Source: Hyperoodon ampullatus
Taxonomy: Eukaryota > Chordata > Mammalia > Artiodactyla > Ziphiidae
Assembly (NCBI GenBank): GCA_949752795.1
Contig: OX457068.1
Location: 63,119,582-63,183,581, forward strand
Length of the DNA: 64,000 bases
Reading direction: 5' to 3'
The notes under the pieces were generated by a model, which saw only the letters and a list, made by a program, of their open reading frames with translations, made no database searches and was not told where the DNA came from. The position numbers and the translations under genes are program-made. Below are positions 14,359 through 28,840 of the stretch, piece by piece (the first letter of the stretch is position 1; each line of letters starts with the position of its first letter).

Positions 14359-17300
14359 ATGGCAATAGGAACACACATATCGATAATTACCTTAAATGTG
14401 AATGGATTAAATGCACCAACCAAAAGACATAGACTGGCTGAATGGATATGAAAACAAGACCCGTGTGTATGCTGTCTACAGGAGACCCACTGCAGACCTA
14501 AGGACACATACAGACTGAAAGTGAGGAGATGGAAGAAGGTCTTCCATGCAAATGGAAATCATAAGAAAGCTGGAGTAGAATACTCATATCAGACAAAATA
14601 GACTTAACAATAAAGACTGTTATAAGAGACAAAGAAGGACACTACATAACAATCAAGGGATCAATTCAAGAAGAAGATATAACAATTGTAAACATATATG
14701 CATGCAACATAGGAGCATCTCAACATATAAGACAAATACTAACAGCCATAAAGGGAGAAATCGACAGTAACACAAAAATAGTGGGGGATGTTAACACCCC
14801 AGTTTTGTCAATGGACAGATCATCCAGACAGAAAATTAATAAGGAAACACAAGCTTAAAATGACAAAATAGACCAGATACATTTAATTGATATTTATAGG
14901 ACATTCCATCCCAAAACAGCAGATTACAGTTTCTTCTCAAGTGCACAAGGAACATTCTCCAGGATTGACCACATCCTGAGCCACAAAGCAAGCCTCGGCA
15001 AATTTAAGAAAATTGAAATCATATCAAGCATCTTTTCCGACCACAACGCTATGAGATTAGAAATGAGCTACAAGAAAAAAAACTATAAAAAACACAAACA
15101 TGTGGAGGCTAAACAATTTACTGCTAAACAATTTGCTACTTAACAACCAATGGATCACTGAAGAAATCAAAGAGGAAATCAAAAAATACCTAGAGACAAA
15201 TGAAAATGAAAGAACAACCATCCAAAACCTATGGGATACAACAAAAGCAGTTCTAAGAGGAAAGCTTATAGCAATACAATCTTACCTCAGGAAACAAGAA
15301 AAATCTCAAATAAACAAGCTAACCTTACACCCAAAGCAACTAGAGAAAGAAGAACAAACAAAACTGAAAGTCAGTAGAAAGAAAGAAATCATAAAGATCA
15401 GAGCAGAAATAAATGAAATAGAGACAGGGAAGACAATAGCAAAGATCAATGAAACAAAAAGCTGGTTCTTTGAAAAGGTAAACAAAATTGATAACCCTTT
15501 AGCCAGACTCATCAAGGACAAAAGGGAGAGGACTCAAATCAATAAAATTAGAAATGAAAAAGGAGATGTTACAACTGACACTACAGAAATACAAAGGATC
15601 ACAAGAGACTACTACATGCAACTCTATGCCAATAAAATGGACAACCTGGAAGAAATGGACAAATTCTTAGAAAGGTACAGTCTCCCAAGACTGAACCAGG
15701 AAGAATTAGAAAATATGAACAGACCAATCACAAACACTGAAATTGAAACTATAATTTAAAAACTCCCAACAAACAAAAGTCCAGGACCTGATGGCTTCAC
15801 AGGAGAATTCTATCAAATGTTTAGAGAAGAGCTAACACCTATCCTTCTGAAACTTTTCCAAAAAATTGCAGAGGAAGGAAGACTCCCAAACTCATTCTAT
15901 GAGGCCACAATCACCCTGATACCAAAACCAGACAAAGATACCACTGGAAAAGAAATTTACAGGCCAATATCACTGATACTGATATTTACGGGCTGATGAA
16001 CATAGTCCCAAAAATCCTCAACAAAATACTAGCAATTCGAATGCAAAAATACATTAAAAGGCTCATACACCATGACTGAGTGGGATTTATCCCAGGGGTG
16101 CAAAGATTCTTCAATATCCACAAATCAATCAGTGTGATACACCACATCCACAAATTGAAGAATAAAAACCATATGATCATCTCAAAAGATACAGAAAAAG
16201 CTTTTGACAAAATTCAACACCAATTTATGATAAAAATGCTCCAGAAAGTGGGCATAGAGGGAACCTACCTCAATGTAATAAAGGCCATATACAACAAACC
16301 TACAGCTAGCATCATACTCAATGGCGAAAAGCTGAAAGCATTTCCTCTAAGATCAGGAATAAGACAAGGATGCCCACTCTCACCACTTTTATTCAACATA
16401 GTTTTAGAAGCCCTAGCTACAGCAGTCAGAGAAGAAAAAGAAATAAAAGGAATCCAAACTAGAAAAGAAGAAGTTAAACAGTCACTGTTTGCAGATGACA
16501 TGATATTATACATAGAAAAGCCTAAAGATGCTACCAGAAAACTACTAGAGCTCATCAATAAATTTGGGAAAGTTGCAGGTTACTAAATTAATACACAGAA
16601 ATCTGTTGCATTTCTATACACTAACAATGAAAGATCAGAAAGAGAAAGTCAAGAAACAATCCCATTTACCATTGCATCAAAAAGAATAAAATACCTAAGG
16701 AGACAAAAGACCTAAGGAATAAACCTACCTAAGGAGACAAAAGACCTGTACTCCAAAAACTATAAGATGCTGATGAAAGAAACTGAAGAAGACATAAACG
16801 GATAGAAAGATATACCATGCTCTTGGATTGGAAGATTAAATATTGTGAAAATGACTATACTACCCAAGGCAATCTACAGATTCAATACAATCCCTATCAA
16901 ATTACCAATGGCATTTTTCACAGAACTAGAACAAAAAACCCTAAAATTTGTATGGAGACACAAAAGACCCTGAATAGCCAAAGCAATCTTGAGAAAGAAA
17001 AATGAAGCTGGAGGAATCAGGCTTCCTGACTTCAGACTATACTACAAGCTATAGTCATCAAAACAGTATGGTACTTGCACAAAAAATAGACCTATAGATC
17101 AATGGAACAGGATAGAAAGCCCAGTAATAAACCCACACACCTATGGTCAATTAATCCATGACAAAGGAGGCAAGACTATACAATGGTGGAAAGAAAGTGT
17201 CTTCAACAAATGGTACTGGGAAAGCTGGACAGCTACATGGAAAAAAATGAAATTAGATCATTATTTAACATCATACACAAAAATAAGCTCAAAATGGATT

Positions 17301-18221
17301 AAAAACCTAAATGTGAGACTGGACACTCTAATACTCCTAGAGGAAAACATAGGCAGAACACTCTCTGACATAAATCGCAGCAATATCTTTTCCAATCTGT
17401 CTCCCAGAGTAATGGAAATAAAAACAAAAATTAAAAAATGGGACCTAATTAAATTCAAAAGTTTTTGCATAGCAAAGGGAACCATAAGCAAAATGAAAAG
17501 ACAACCCACAGATTGGGAGAAAATATTTGCAGATGATGGAACCGACATGGGATTAGTCACCAAAATTTACAAACAGCTCATGCTGCTTAATATCATCAAA
17601 ACAAAAAACCCAATCAGAAAATGAGCAGAAGACCTAAATAGACATTTTTCCAAGGAAGACGTATGGATGGCCAAGAGGCACATAAAAAGATGTTCAACAT
17701 CGCTAATGATTAAAGAAATGCAAATCAAAACTACAATGAGATATCACCTCACACCAGTCAAAATGGCCATCATCAGAAAATCCACAAACTATCAAAGCTG
17801 TAGAGGGTGTGGAGAGAAAGGAACCCTCCTACACTGTTGGTGGGAATGTAAATTGGTACAGCTACTCTGGAGAACAGTATGGAGTTTCCTTAAAAAACTA
17901 AAAATAGAGCTACCGTATGACCCTGCAATCCCACTCCTGGGCATTTATCTGGAGAAAAACATGGTCCAAAAGGATACATGCACCCCAATGTTCATTGCAG
18001 CACTGTTTACAATAGCCAAGACACGGAAGCAACCTAAATGTCCATCGATAGATGAATGGATGAAGAAGATGTGGTACATATATACAATGGAATATTACTC
18101 AGCCATAAAAAAGAATGAAATAATGACATTTGTAGCAACATGGATGGACTTAGAGATTGTCATACTGAATGAAGTAAGTCAGATAGAGAAAGAGAAATAT
18201 CATATGATATCGCTTATATGA
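14359..18221 (+). pseudogene. L1 ORF2 remnant (endonuclease and reverse transcriptase)
   Basis: The frame starts MAIGTHISIITLNVNGLN (endonuclease) with CLQETHC and SRIDHIL motifs, so the catalytic Asp of the last motif is kept here. Stops occur at once (an ATATGAAAACAAG in place of a WIQKQD-type run) and again through the copy. Reverse-transcriptase motifs are visible, including [13 protein letters not shown] and the FADD catalytic core in [11 protein letters not shown] near 16490. A 34-bp tandem duplication (16693-16747) adds a frameshift. The 3' part ends with the Zn-knuckle-like [18 protein letters not shown] and MEYYSAIKK motifs. It is non-functional. Confidence 0.9.
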
Positions 18222-18744
18222 GGAATCTAAAATGAAATGATACAAATGAATGTATTTACAAAACAGAAACGGACTCACAGACATAGAGAATGAACTTATG
18301 GTTACCGGAGAGGAAGGGTGGAGGGAAGGGATAGTTAGGGAGTTTGGGATTGACATGTACATGCTGCTGTATTTAAAAAGGATAACCAACAAAGACCTAC
18401 TGTATAGATCAGGGGGGAAAAAAAGAATCCATTTTCTAAAAAATGTGCGAACTCTTAAGTGTTTGGGGGCATGGAGATCCCTGGGGTATGTCAGAGGCTT
18501 CAGCTCCTAGTCAGCCCTACAATCAGCAGCAGCAACAGCATCGCCTGTGTCATCAGCAGACTTGGCTCTTTTCAAAGTGCAACTGGATTTCACCCTCATA
18601 ATCACCATAAGACACTTGCTGGTTGGGAAGGCACAGAAGACCAGAGAAGTTAAGAGCTTTGCCCAAAGTCACCTAGCAGGTAGGTGGCCAGATTCCTGGG
18701 CCTTGCACCACGCTCATGGCAATTCAGCCAGTGTGGACACTCAG

Positions 18745-20520
18745 ACTTCTTCCTCATCCCCTTTTCACATTCCCCCTCTTCTTCCTCACCTGTCCCAGGG
18801 CTCAGTCCTCATTTTCTTTATCCACACTCTCCCTAAAGGATCCCCTCCATTTCCCTGACTTTAAATTACATCTCTATGCTCTCATTTCCTGAATTTATTT
18901 CTCAAGGCCTGACTCTGCCTACTTGATGCACAAGCATCTCAAAACTAACATGACCCCACCGGACCTGCAGAGTCCACCCATCCCCAACCCTCAGCCCTTG
19001 CTCCCCAGGCTTCCCATTTCGGTAGAGAGGGTGACCTCTGCCCACCTACTGAAGGCAGAGACCTGGGGTCTCCAATTCTCCTCTCTCTTAATGGCAGGTC
19101 CTATGAACTCCACCTCCAGGATCCACCTGTGGTGTAGCCCTTCCCCCCACCTTCGCTGCCACCACCTGGGGGCAGGCTGCCAAGTTACAGGCTGAATTGT
19201 GTCCCTCCCCAAGAAAAGATCTGTTGAAGCCTTAACCTCAGAATGTGACTTTATTTGGAAATAGTGTCCTCACAGAGGTAACTGAGTTAAAGTGAGGTCA
19301 TTAAGGTGGGCCCTCATCTAAAATGACTGATATCCTTATAAAAAGTGGAAATCTGGACACAGAGACAGACACATGCAGAGGGAAGACAATGTGAAGACAG
19401 AGGGAGAAGATGGCCATCTACAAGCCCAGGAACGCCTGCGGTTACCACAAGCTGAGAGGCATGGAGCAGACCCTGTTCAGAGCTCCTTCACGGGAGCATG
19501 GTCCTGCCGACACCCTGAGTTTGGACTTCTGGCCTCCAGAACTGCGAGGCAAAATTCTGTTGTTTAAGCCACTCAGTTTGTGGTACATTGTTATAGCAGC
19601 CCTAGCAAACTAATACATACCGTCATGGACCCCACAACACCTCCTGCCATTCTGTTTCCTCTCTGAACTCCCTACCACCTGTCCTCCATGCAGAAACCAG
19701 AGGCAACTACCTAAAATGGAAGAGCCCTACCAAGCCCTCCTGATATGGGCCTCTGCCCACCTCTGACCCCACTGGGTGGCTTTCTCCTTTGTCTACCTGC
19801 TTTGGTCTCATTGGAGTTCTAGAACCCTCAAGCTCTTTCCCCTGGCACTCTCCTTTTCATCCTGCAAGAAGTCAGCCTAAACATCCCCATGAAGACAGAC
19901 CCACCCACCTTCTCCATCTCTGACCCACACTCTCCATCTCAGTGTGGCCTCTCCAGCAGCTGCTGCCACCACTGTGCGTTTCCTCCAGCCCACTCCTCAA
20001 AGTTAGCAATTGTGGCTTTCTTAGTGTATTCATTTGCTCATTGTTTAGTTCCCCTCCAGACAACAAACTTCATGAGAACAGGGAGCAAGCGTATATAAAT
20101 GCTTCATAAATATCTTTTGAGTGGATGGGAATAAAACAAGGAAGGCTGCTCCATCCAGCATCCCAGCCAGGCAGCCTCCGGGTCTAGCAGGGAGCAAACG
20201 GGTCAGTGTTGAAGAGAGACCAGAACTCTCCCACCCCCTCCTTCTTTGTGCTCCCTCCCCATGTGCCAGGCAGCCCTCACCAACCTCTGCGAACCACCTC
20301 CTCAGTGCCATGCCTCTCACCACTTCTCCAGCCTGGATGACCCACCCTCCCTTCTCTTCACCATCCATTCACTCTCCAATCTTCCTTCCAGGCCCAGGTC
20401 CTGTTCTGCCTCTCTTGGGAAGCCTTCCCTGGCTCCCAAACCTTACTCGGAGCCTCTTTCCGTCTATTAGTGCCACTGACTTGGAACTGCCTGCATCATT
20501 ACCTATCTTTCCAGTGTAAT
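18745..20520 (+). mobile_element. L2 LINE fragment, split by an LTR
   Basis: CCAGGGCTCAGTCCTCATTT near 18797, ...CATCTCAAAACTAACATGAC... near 18937 and GCTTCCCATTTCGGTAGAGA resemble the L2 ORF2 region. After the LTR at 19184-19617, the C/T-rich L2 wording resumes (GCCTTCCCTGGCTCCCAAAC near 20422). The family assignment is by recall of the L2 consensus, so the edges are approximate. Confidence 0.5.
19184..19617 (+). mobile_element. MaLR-type solo LTR (MLT1/MST-like)
   Basis: It opens AGGCTGAATTGTGTCCCTCC and ends CCTAGCAAACTAATACA, with TTATAAAAAGTGGAAATCTG and TTTAAGCCACTCAGTTTGTG in between. This is the same family as the copies at 3574 and 31775. It interrupts L2 sequence, so it is younger than that L2. 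Confidence 0.65.
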
Positions 20521-21477
20521 CCTCTTAATACTAACAGTGGCCATACTTTGAAGACTGTAGATGCCTTTGTCATAGACAAAAACATTTCACAATCATTGTG
20601 CCCTGGGATTGCCCCAGTGGCCCTCCATAGCTGGGAAACTGCTCTTCCTGGGCTGGTGTGGTGGTAAGCAAATCAGTTGTAGCAAATGCGTCTGCATGCA
20701 CATGTGTGCACGAGTGCGTCTGTGTGCCTGGTAGAGAAAGAGCAATGCATTCGCTGCCAGGCTGTTAGGCAACCTACCCCCACCCACTCCGAGGAGGGCT
20801 GCCCTTAGGCGAGAAGCCTGGGCCAGCCCTAAGGAAGTGACCTTGGACACACACGCAGCACCTCGTCCATAGGTGCAAGACTCAGCTTGGGACTGGGATT
20901 TGCAGAACCTAGTTGATCCAAAGCTCCAGTTAAGAGTGTACCTCCCAGACATTGCTACGGGTGAATGGGAATGGCCAACCAGACAGCACAAAAAATGCTG
21001 GTATTGCTCCTCATTATAGAAATGTCTCTATCAGGAACGTCTGATAGAGCCCAAACTGGCTGTGAAATAAATCCAAATGCTTAAGACAAAAGAGAAAAGA
21101 AACTTTACCTCACTAGTAAGCTGGGATAAGGAAATGAAAACAAAGTAAAATATCTTGACAAGATATTAAAAGGGAAAAGATGTGGTAGAAGGCCATCCAA
21201 ATGGGGGAAAAAACCACCTTTAATTCAAAAGTTTAGTTCAGCATGTAACAAAGCCTCTGAGGTAACTCTCAGTTAAAGTCTGAAGTTGTCATATTTTATC
21301 ACTGAAAAATGCCAACATTTTGGTAATTAATAGACTTAGTAGCAGCACCACACTGGGACACCCAATGCTGCTGTTCCATCACCTGTGTGTGTTGGGGGTG
21401 GCGGGGATATGAGGCCCAGGTCTAAGTGCCACCAGCAGGGCCACCTCTTTTTCTGGACCAACTATATCCTTAAGCTA

Positions 21478-23141
<1,664 letters not shown>

Positions 23142-23296
23142 GTTGCCCTTCTCAAACAGGTCGGTGTTATTCCTACAGTTGTAGAGCAGCCGCTCCCCCG
23201 TGTCCCCCACGTCACCAAAAAGGCAGAGGTAGACGTTGGCATCCGTTCCCGCACCTTCAATTTCCCCAGTGCACACTGTCACGCGGTACCGGGCCA
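23142..23296 (-). CDS. LOXHD1: LOXHD1 exon: PLAT5, first half
   Basis: This 155-nt exon (two bases plus 51 codons) starts PLAT5 with [20 protein letters not shown], a VYLCLFG strand, the GDTGERLL loop, the polar CRNNTD segment and LFEKGN. It keeps the canonical GAGTDA loop with its Asp. The acceptor is CCTGCCAG at 23297 and the donor AAC/GTAAGTTC at 23141 (phase 0). It joins in frame to ADEFTIE of the exon ending at 21735. It lies 11.6 kb from the preceding exon; that intron contains an old L1, an LTR and three CHR SINEs. Confidence 0.96.
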
Positions 23297-23484
23297 CTGG
23301 CAGGCAGAGAGAGGGACACAACGAGCTGGCAGCTCCCTGCTCCCAACACTGGCCCTGCTGCTCCCCACCTCTGAGCACTGCCTCCTCCTCTCCCCCCGCT
23401 CTCATCTGGGCTGACATTGCTCATTCGGCCAGCTGCCTCACACCAGTCAAGGGCCAACTCATCTGCAAATCCCTTGTCCCAGAC

Positions 23485-23690
23485 AGACCAGAGGTTCCCA
23501 ATCCTGGCTAACTGTCAGAATGCCATGGGAAACTTTTATAAGAATTCAGATTCCTGAGCACCACCTCAGACTTCCCAAATCTTAGTTTCCAGAGTGGGAG
23601 CCCTAAAACTGCATTATTTACAAGCTCCCCCAGGGGACTCTGGTGGAGTTGGCAGTGTTTGGGGACCACGGGTCTAATTCAAACATTTTG
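23485..23690. repeat. MER5A-like DNA transposon
   Basis: CAGAGGTTCCCAATCCTGGC, ...AGATTCCTGAGCACCACCTC... and GGCAGTGTTTGGGGACCACG are typical of MER5A, a hAT-Charlie non-autonomous element. Confidence 0.55.
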
Positions 23691-23984
23691 GCACTTGATT
23701 CCATCCAACCCAGTAGACTTTTTGCCTCAGGTTGTCATCCAATTCATGAGTCCTGTCTTCTTAAGAAAAGTAAGATAACTTTTTTTTTGAGCCAGAACTG
23801 AGCCTTCCCTTCTCTTCAGAACTCCCCAGTGCTATGGACATGCCAGGAAGAGAAGCAGAGAGAAAGGCACAAAGTGCAGCTGCCATGGGAAGGGCAGCTT
23901 CTTCTTCCCATGTTGACAATGTACAGTGGAGCAGGCAAACCTGCATCTGGCACATAAGGCCTTACTTCCTAAGCTAAAAGTGAA

Positions 23985-25230
23985 ATTCATTCATTCATTC
24001 CTTTGCCCAATATCTGTTTACTGAAGCCTAGTAAGTGGCAGGCATTTTTATAGGTGCAGGGATTCAGCAGTGAGCAAGACAAACAGACTCCTGTTCAATG
24101 GCACTTATATTAAAGTTGAGAATGGAAGGATGGAGAGGAGAGATGGACAGTAAAATCATAAATCATGAACAGGAAAATTTCTGAGTTGTATCTGTAACAA
24201 AGATAGTATAATGGAGTGACGCCACAGGGTGTGATGGAAGTAGGGAGGTGTGCAGTAAGGGGGTGAAGATGATTTAGAGATGCAGAAAAGCTTGCAGCAA
24301 GGAGACAAGGCTTGGACTAAAATGTTGGTGATAGGAGCCAGCCACAGGCATAGTGAGAGAAGAGGGTGCTGGTAAGTGTGAAGCCCCAATGTGGAGATGA
24401 GCAGCTATGTTTCAGGAGCAGAGAGAAGGCCAATATGGCTGGAGTGAAGGGAGAAGGAGGGGATGAGATGAGGCCCAGAGGTGGACAGGGTTAAGACCCG
24501 GGATGTGTGACAGGTCAAGGTAAGACACATGGCTTCCTTTGTGTTTTTGCTTTTAATACAACAGGAACCTTTATAGGGCTTTAGGCAAGGAAGTAACTTA
24601 GTCTGATCTATGTTTTAAAGAGCATTTGGCTGCCATGTGGAGAACTGATTGTAGGGGAAGAAAGAGTGAATCAGAGAGGCCGGTTAATGGAATAATTACA
24701 GTAGTCTAGAAGAGAGAGGATGCCTAGGACTGGGGGTGCAGTGGAGATGGAGAGAAGTCGGTAGATTAGAGATATATTTTTGAGGTAGAAACAATAGTAC
24801 TTGATGATGGACTGGATAGCCAGTAATAGGTAATTGAGGGAAAGAGAGGAACCAGGGATGACTCCTGGGTTTCTGGCTTGGGCAACTAGGTGAATAGTGT
24901 TGGCAACAAGACTTAGGGACACTTGGGGAGAATGATGGGTTTGGAGATAAAAATCAATGGTTGTTTGTTCATTATAAATTTGAGATGTTTATTAGATGAT
25001 CATAAAAAGAGATCAAGATGGCAGTTGAATATGTGTGTGGAGGGTCAGGAGTGTTGACCTGACTTTGGTCATCATAGGCATATAGATTCCATTGAAAGTC
25101 ACAGGACCAGATGAGATCCCCTATGGAGAGGATGCAGACAAGAACTATAGAGGGATACCAACATTAGAGGTCAAGGCCAGGAGAAGCTGGCAACTCAGAT
25201 GAGAAGCAGCAGTCAGTGAAGCAGAGGGAT
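23985..25230 (-). mobile_element. L2 LINE 3' region, reverse orientation
   Basis: It begins with ATTCATTCATTCATTC, then CCCAATATCTGTTTACTGAA, ...AAGTGGCAGGCATTTTTATA... and GATTCAGCAGTGAGCAAGAC, which is the complement of the L2 3' end. Similarity becomes faint toward 25200, so the far end is uncertain. Confidence 0.42.
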
Positions 25231-25959
25231 TTTGCTCCGAACCTAAAACTGCTCTAAAAAGTCTATTTTTTTAAAATGAAGGGAATATTAAGGCATTCCC
25301 AGATAAACAAAAACTAAAAGAATTCATCACCATCAGACCTGCTCTACAAGAAATATTAAAGGGAGTCCTTCACATTGGACATTAGACAGTACCTTGAACA
25401 CACCCAAAGACATAAAGAGAACGAGGAAAAGCAATGACTTAGGTAAATATGTAGACAGTATACTTTAATTTTTGTTTGTAACTCTCTTCCTCTCAAATCT
25501 TATATAAAAGACAACTGCATAAAGCAGTAAATATAAAACTGCATTGGTGGGTTTATAATGTACAAAGATATAATCTGTATGGCAATATAGCACAAAGGAG
25601 GTGAAAAGAAACAAACCTACACTGGAGCAGAGTTTTTGTATATTATTGAAATTAAGTTGGTATTAATCTGAACTAGAATGTTATAAGTTAAGATGTTAAT
25701 TGTAATTCCCTGGTATAATTCCCTAAGTGTAATTCTTCCTACTAAGAAAATAACTCTCACTATATATACATATATGTATATGTATATATATTAAAAGAAA
25801 CAAGGGAACTAAAATGGTATCCTAGAAAATATCTATTTACCACAAAAGAAGGAAGAATAAAGAAACAACAAAAAAAGACAAGATATATAGAAAGCAAATA
25901 GCAAAATGACAGACATAAATCCTGCCCTATTAGTAGTTACATTAAATGTAAATGGACTA

Positions 25960-26170
25960 GGGCTTCCCTGGTGGCACAGTGGTTGAGAGTCCGCCTGCCG
26001 ATGCAGGGGACACGGGTTCGTGCCCCGGTCCGGGAAGATCCCACATGCCACAGAGCGCTGGGCCCGTGAGCCATGGCCGCTGAACCTGCGTGTCCAGAGC
26101 CTGTGCTCTGCAACGGGAGAGGCCACAACAGTGAGAGGCCCGCGTACCGCCAAAAAAAAAAAAAAAAAAA
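25960..26170 (+). mobile_element. CHR-2-like SINE with 12-bp target duplication
   Basis: A complete tRNA-Glu-derived SINE: GGGCTTCCCTGGTGGCACAG, A box, B box GGGTTCGTGCC, then AGAGGCCACAACAGTGAGAG and a poly-A tail of about 19. It is flanked by GTAAATGGACTA at 25948-25959 and 26171-26182. This family marks the host as a cetacean. It sits inside L1 ORF2 sequence. Confidence 0.96.
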
Positions 26171-26204
26171 GTAAATGGACTAAATATTTCAATCAAAAGG
26201 CAAA

Positions 26205-26630
26205 ATATGGTGGTAATTCTGCAGAGACAGGATGGGTCTCCCTACTCCAAATTTGCTCAGCTGTCAAGGCTGATGATACCACGCATGTACCAAGAGTGAA
26301 TATAAAATGATTATTCACATAATGAGCAGTTCTGGGGAGAGCATGATAGGCCCTCAAGCGGGTCCAAAAATGGCTGGAGACAGCAGAGAGGGGTGACTGG
26401 TTTGACATTTTATGGTGGTTAAGGGGTGAGAGTTTCTTCACATGGGTCCTTGTATGGCTTGAACTTTCCACAAGTGTGAAGGAAGGGAGCATCCAGGATT
26501 TCTTACCAAATTGCCCAGGCATGAGGCAGAAAGATACTGGTGTAACTGGGAAGCTGTCAGCAGTCAAATATGAAAAAGAAGTCATACTCCTTATTACACA
26601 GAGATTGGAAGAATAAATAATGCATCTAAC
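26205..26630. other. Unclassified insertion within L1, possibly a solo LTR
   Basis: L1 wording stops at about 26205 and resumes near 26632 (ATCTGATATATGGAAGAGAC). The intervening 0.4 kb is non-L1 and of ordinary base composition. Read on the minus strand it contains CTGCTCATTATGTGAATAAT, which resembles the 3' end of a class I ERV LTR. I could not find convincing target duplications. Confidence 0.35.
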
Positions 26631-27629
26631 TATCTGATATATGGAAGAGACACACTTTAGATTCAGACACAAATAGGTTGAGAATAAAAGGATGGCTCAA
26701 GGAGAACTAGACAATATGAATAAATTTATAACAAGTAAAAGATTGAATCAGAATTCAGAAAGCTACACATGAAGAAAAGCCCAGGCCTAGATGTCTTCTC
26801 TATTGAATTTTACCAAACATGTAAAGAAGAATTAATACCAATTCTTCTCAAGTAAAGTAGAAGGAAATACTTCTGAACTCATTTTGTGAGGCTAGCATAT
26901 CCCTGCTCCAAAACCAGACAAAGATACCACAAGAAAAGAAAACTACAGACAATGTTATGAATACAGATGCAAAAATCCTCAAAAAAATATTAGCAAAACA
27001 AATCCAGCCCCATAAAAAAGAACTATACACCATGGCAAGGTAGGATCTATCCTAGGGATACAAGTTAAATTTCTGAAAATCAAGTAATGTAATATATCAT
27101 ATCAATAGAATAAAAAAAACAAAAATCACATGATCATCTCAATAGACTCAGCAAAAGCATTTGACAAAATTCAACACTCTTTCATGATGAAAAATCAACA
27201 AACTAAGAATAAAAGGGAACTTCATCAACCCATAAAAGTCATCTATGAAATACCCACAGCTGACATCATATTTAATGGTGAAAGAGTGGATGCTTTTCCC
27301 CTAAGATGAGGAACAAGACAAGGATCTCTGCTCCCACCACTTCTCTTCAACATGGTATTGGAGGTTTTAGCCAAGGCAACTAGGTATCCAGATTGGAAAG
27401 AAGTAAAGCTATCTCTATTCATGGATGACATGATCTTGTATATTGAAAATCATAAGGAATTCACTAAAAACTATTAGAACTAATAAGAGTTCAGCAAAGT
27501 TGTGGAGTACAAGATCAATATAGCAAAATCAACTGTATTTCTATTACTTTGCAATGAACAATCTGAAAATAAAATTAAGAAAACATTTCCATTCAAAATA
27601 GCATCAAAAAGAATAAAATAGTTTTGAAT

Positions 27630-27915
27630 AAATTTTTAAAAACAAGTGAAAACCAATTAATAAGTCATGGAGATGTAATGTACAGCATGGCAACTATGGT
27701 TAATAATACCATATTGCATATTTGAAATTGCTAATACAGTAGATCTTAAAAGTTCTCATCACAAGAAAAAAATTATGTAACAACGTGTTGTGATGGATGT
27801 TAACTAGACTTACTGTGGTGATCACTTTGCAATATATACAAATATTGAATCATTATGTTGTACACCTGAAACTAAATATAACATTGTTAGTCAATTATAC
27901 CTCAATAAAAAAGAA
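27630..27915 (+). mobile_element. 5'-truncated L1 3' end inside an older L1
   Basis: GATGTAATGTACAGCATGGC, ...CGTGTTGTGATGGATGTTAA..., ...GTTGTACACCTGAAACTAAA... and TTATACCTCAATAAAAAAG form a standard L1 3'UTR and tail. They interrupt the ORF2 sequence of the surrounding element. Confidence 0.55.
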
Positions 27916-28840
27916 AAAAGTGAAAAACTTAAGCTCTGAAAACTAAAAAACTGTTGAAAGAAATTAAAGATGTTCACAGATTGGAAGACTTAATATTGTT
28001 AAGATGGCAATACTTCCCAAACTGATCTACAGACAAAATGCAATCTCTGTCACAATCTTAAATGATTTCTTTGTAGAAATTGACAAGTCATCTCTAAAAT
28101 ACATATGGAATTTCAAGGAACCCAGAATAGACAAAACAATAGCAAAAAAGAATAATAAAGAAGAATAACAAGTGTTGGCAAGGATGTAGAGAAATTGGAG
28201 CTCTCATACATTGCTGATGGAAATGCAAAGTGGTTCAGCTGTTTGAAAAATAGTATGATAGTTTCTCAAAACTCAAAACAGAATTACCATACAGCCAGCA
28301 ATTCAGCTGATAGGTATATATCCAAGAGAACTGAAAACATATGTCCACACAAAAACTTTACGTGAATATTCATAGCCACATTATTCATAATAGCCAAAAA
28401 GTAGAAACAACCCATATGTCCATTAACAGTTGAATGTGGTATATCCTTACAGTGAAATATTATTCAGCATTTAAAAGAAATGAAACACAGATGCATGCTA
28501 CAAGGTGAATGGACATTAAAAACATTATGCTAAGTGAAAGAAACAGATACAAAAAGTCATATATTAAATGATGCCATTTATATGAAATGTCCAGAACAAG
28601 CAAATCTATAGAGACAAAAAATAGATTATTGGTTTAAACAGATGGGTAAGTACAGAGATACGGAGTGAGGTGGGGGAATGGGTGTGACTGCTGATGGGTA
28701 TGGGTGTGCAATGAAAATGTTCTGGAATTTGATAGTGGTCATGGATACATGATTCTATCAATATACTAAAAGCCACTGAATACTTTAAATAAATGAATTG
28801 TATGGAAAATGAATACCTCAATAAAGATGTTTTAAAAAAT

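Larger units (their letters stand above)
13122..18423 (+). mobile_element. L1 retrotransposon, 5'-truncated, about 5.3 kb, with 15-bp target duplication
   Basis: The element is flanked by perfect copies of AGAATCCATTTTCTA at 13107-13121 and 18424-18438. It begins in the L1 5'UTR just before ORF1, contains broken ORF1 and ORF2, and ends with a 3'UTR (GGATAACCAACAAAGACCTA near 18380) and a short G/A-rich tail. It lies antisense to LOXHD1, in the intron between the second and third PLAT5 exons, where it accounts for half of the length. It cannot make its proteins because of many stops. Confidence 0.94.
25250..28840 (+). mobile_element. Old composite L1 with several insertions
   Basis: Pieces of L1 occur in order: the ORF1 3' end at 25270-25400 (AAAGGGAGTCCTTCACATTG), the ORF2 start near 25915-26200 (TTACATTAAATGTAAATGG), the reverse-transcriptase region at 26700-27620 (GATGAGGAACAAGACAAGG), and the ORF2 3' part at 27940-28550. 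The order is interrupted by a CHR SINE, an unclassified 0.4-kb segment at about 26205-26630, and an L1 3' end at 27630-27915. All frames are broken. It is antisense to LOXHD1. Confidence 0.72.

Noticed and set aside
25960..26170. tRNA-like A and B boxes in CHR SINEs as tRNA genes
   Set aside because: They belong to dispersed SINEs with poly-A tails and target duplications; no intact tRNA cloverleaf.
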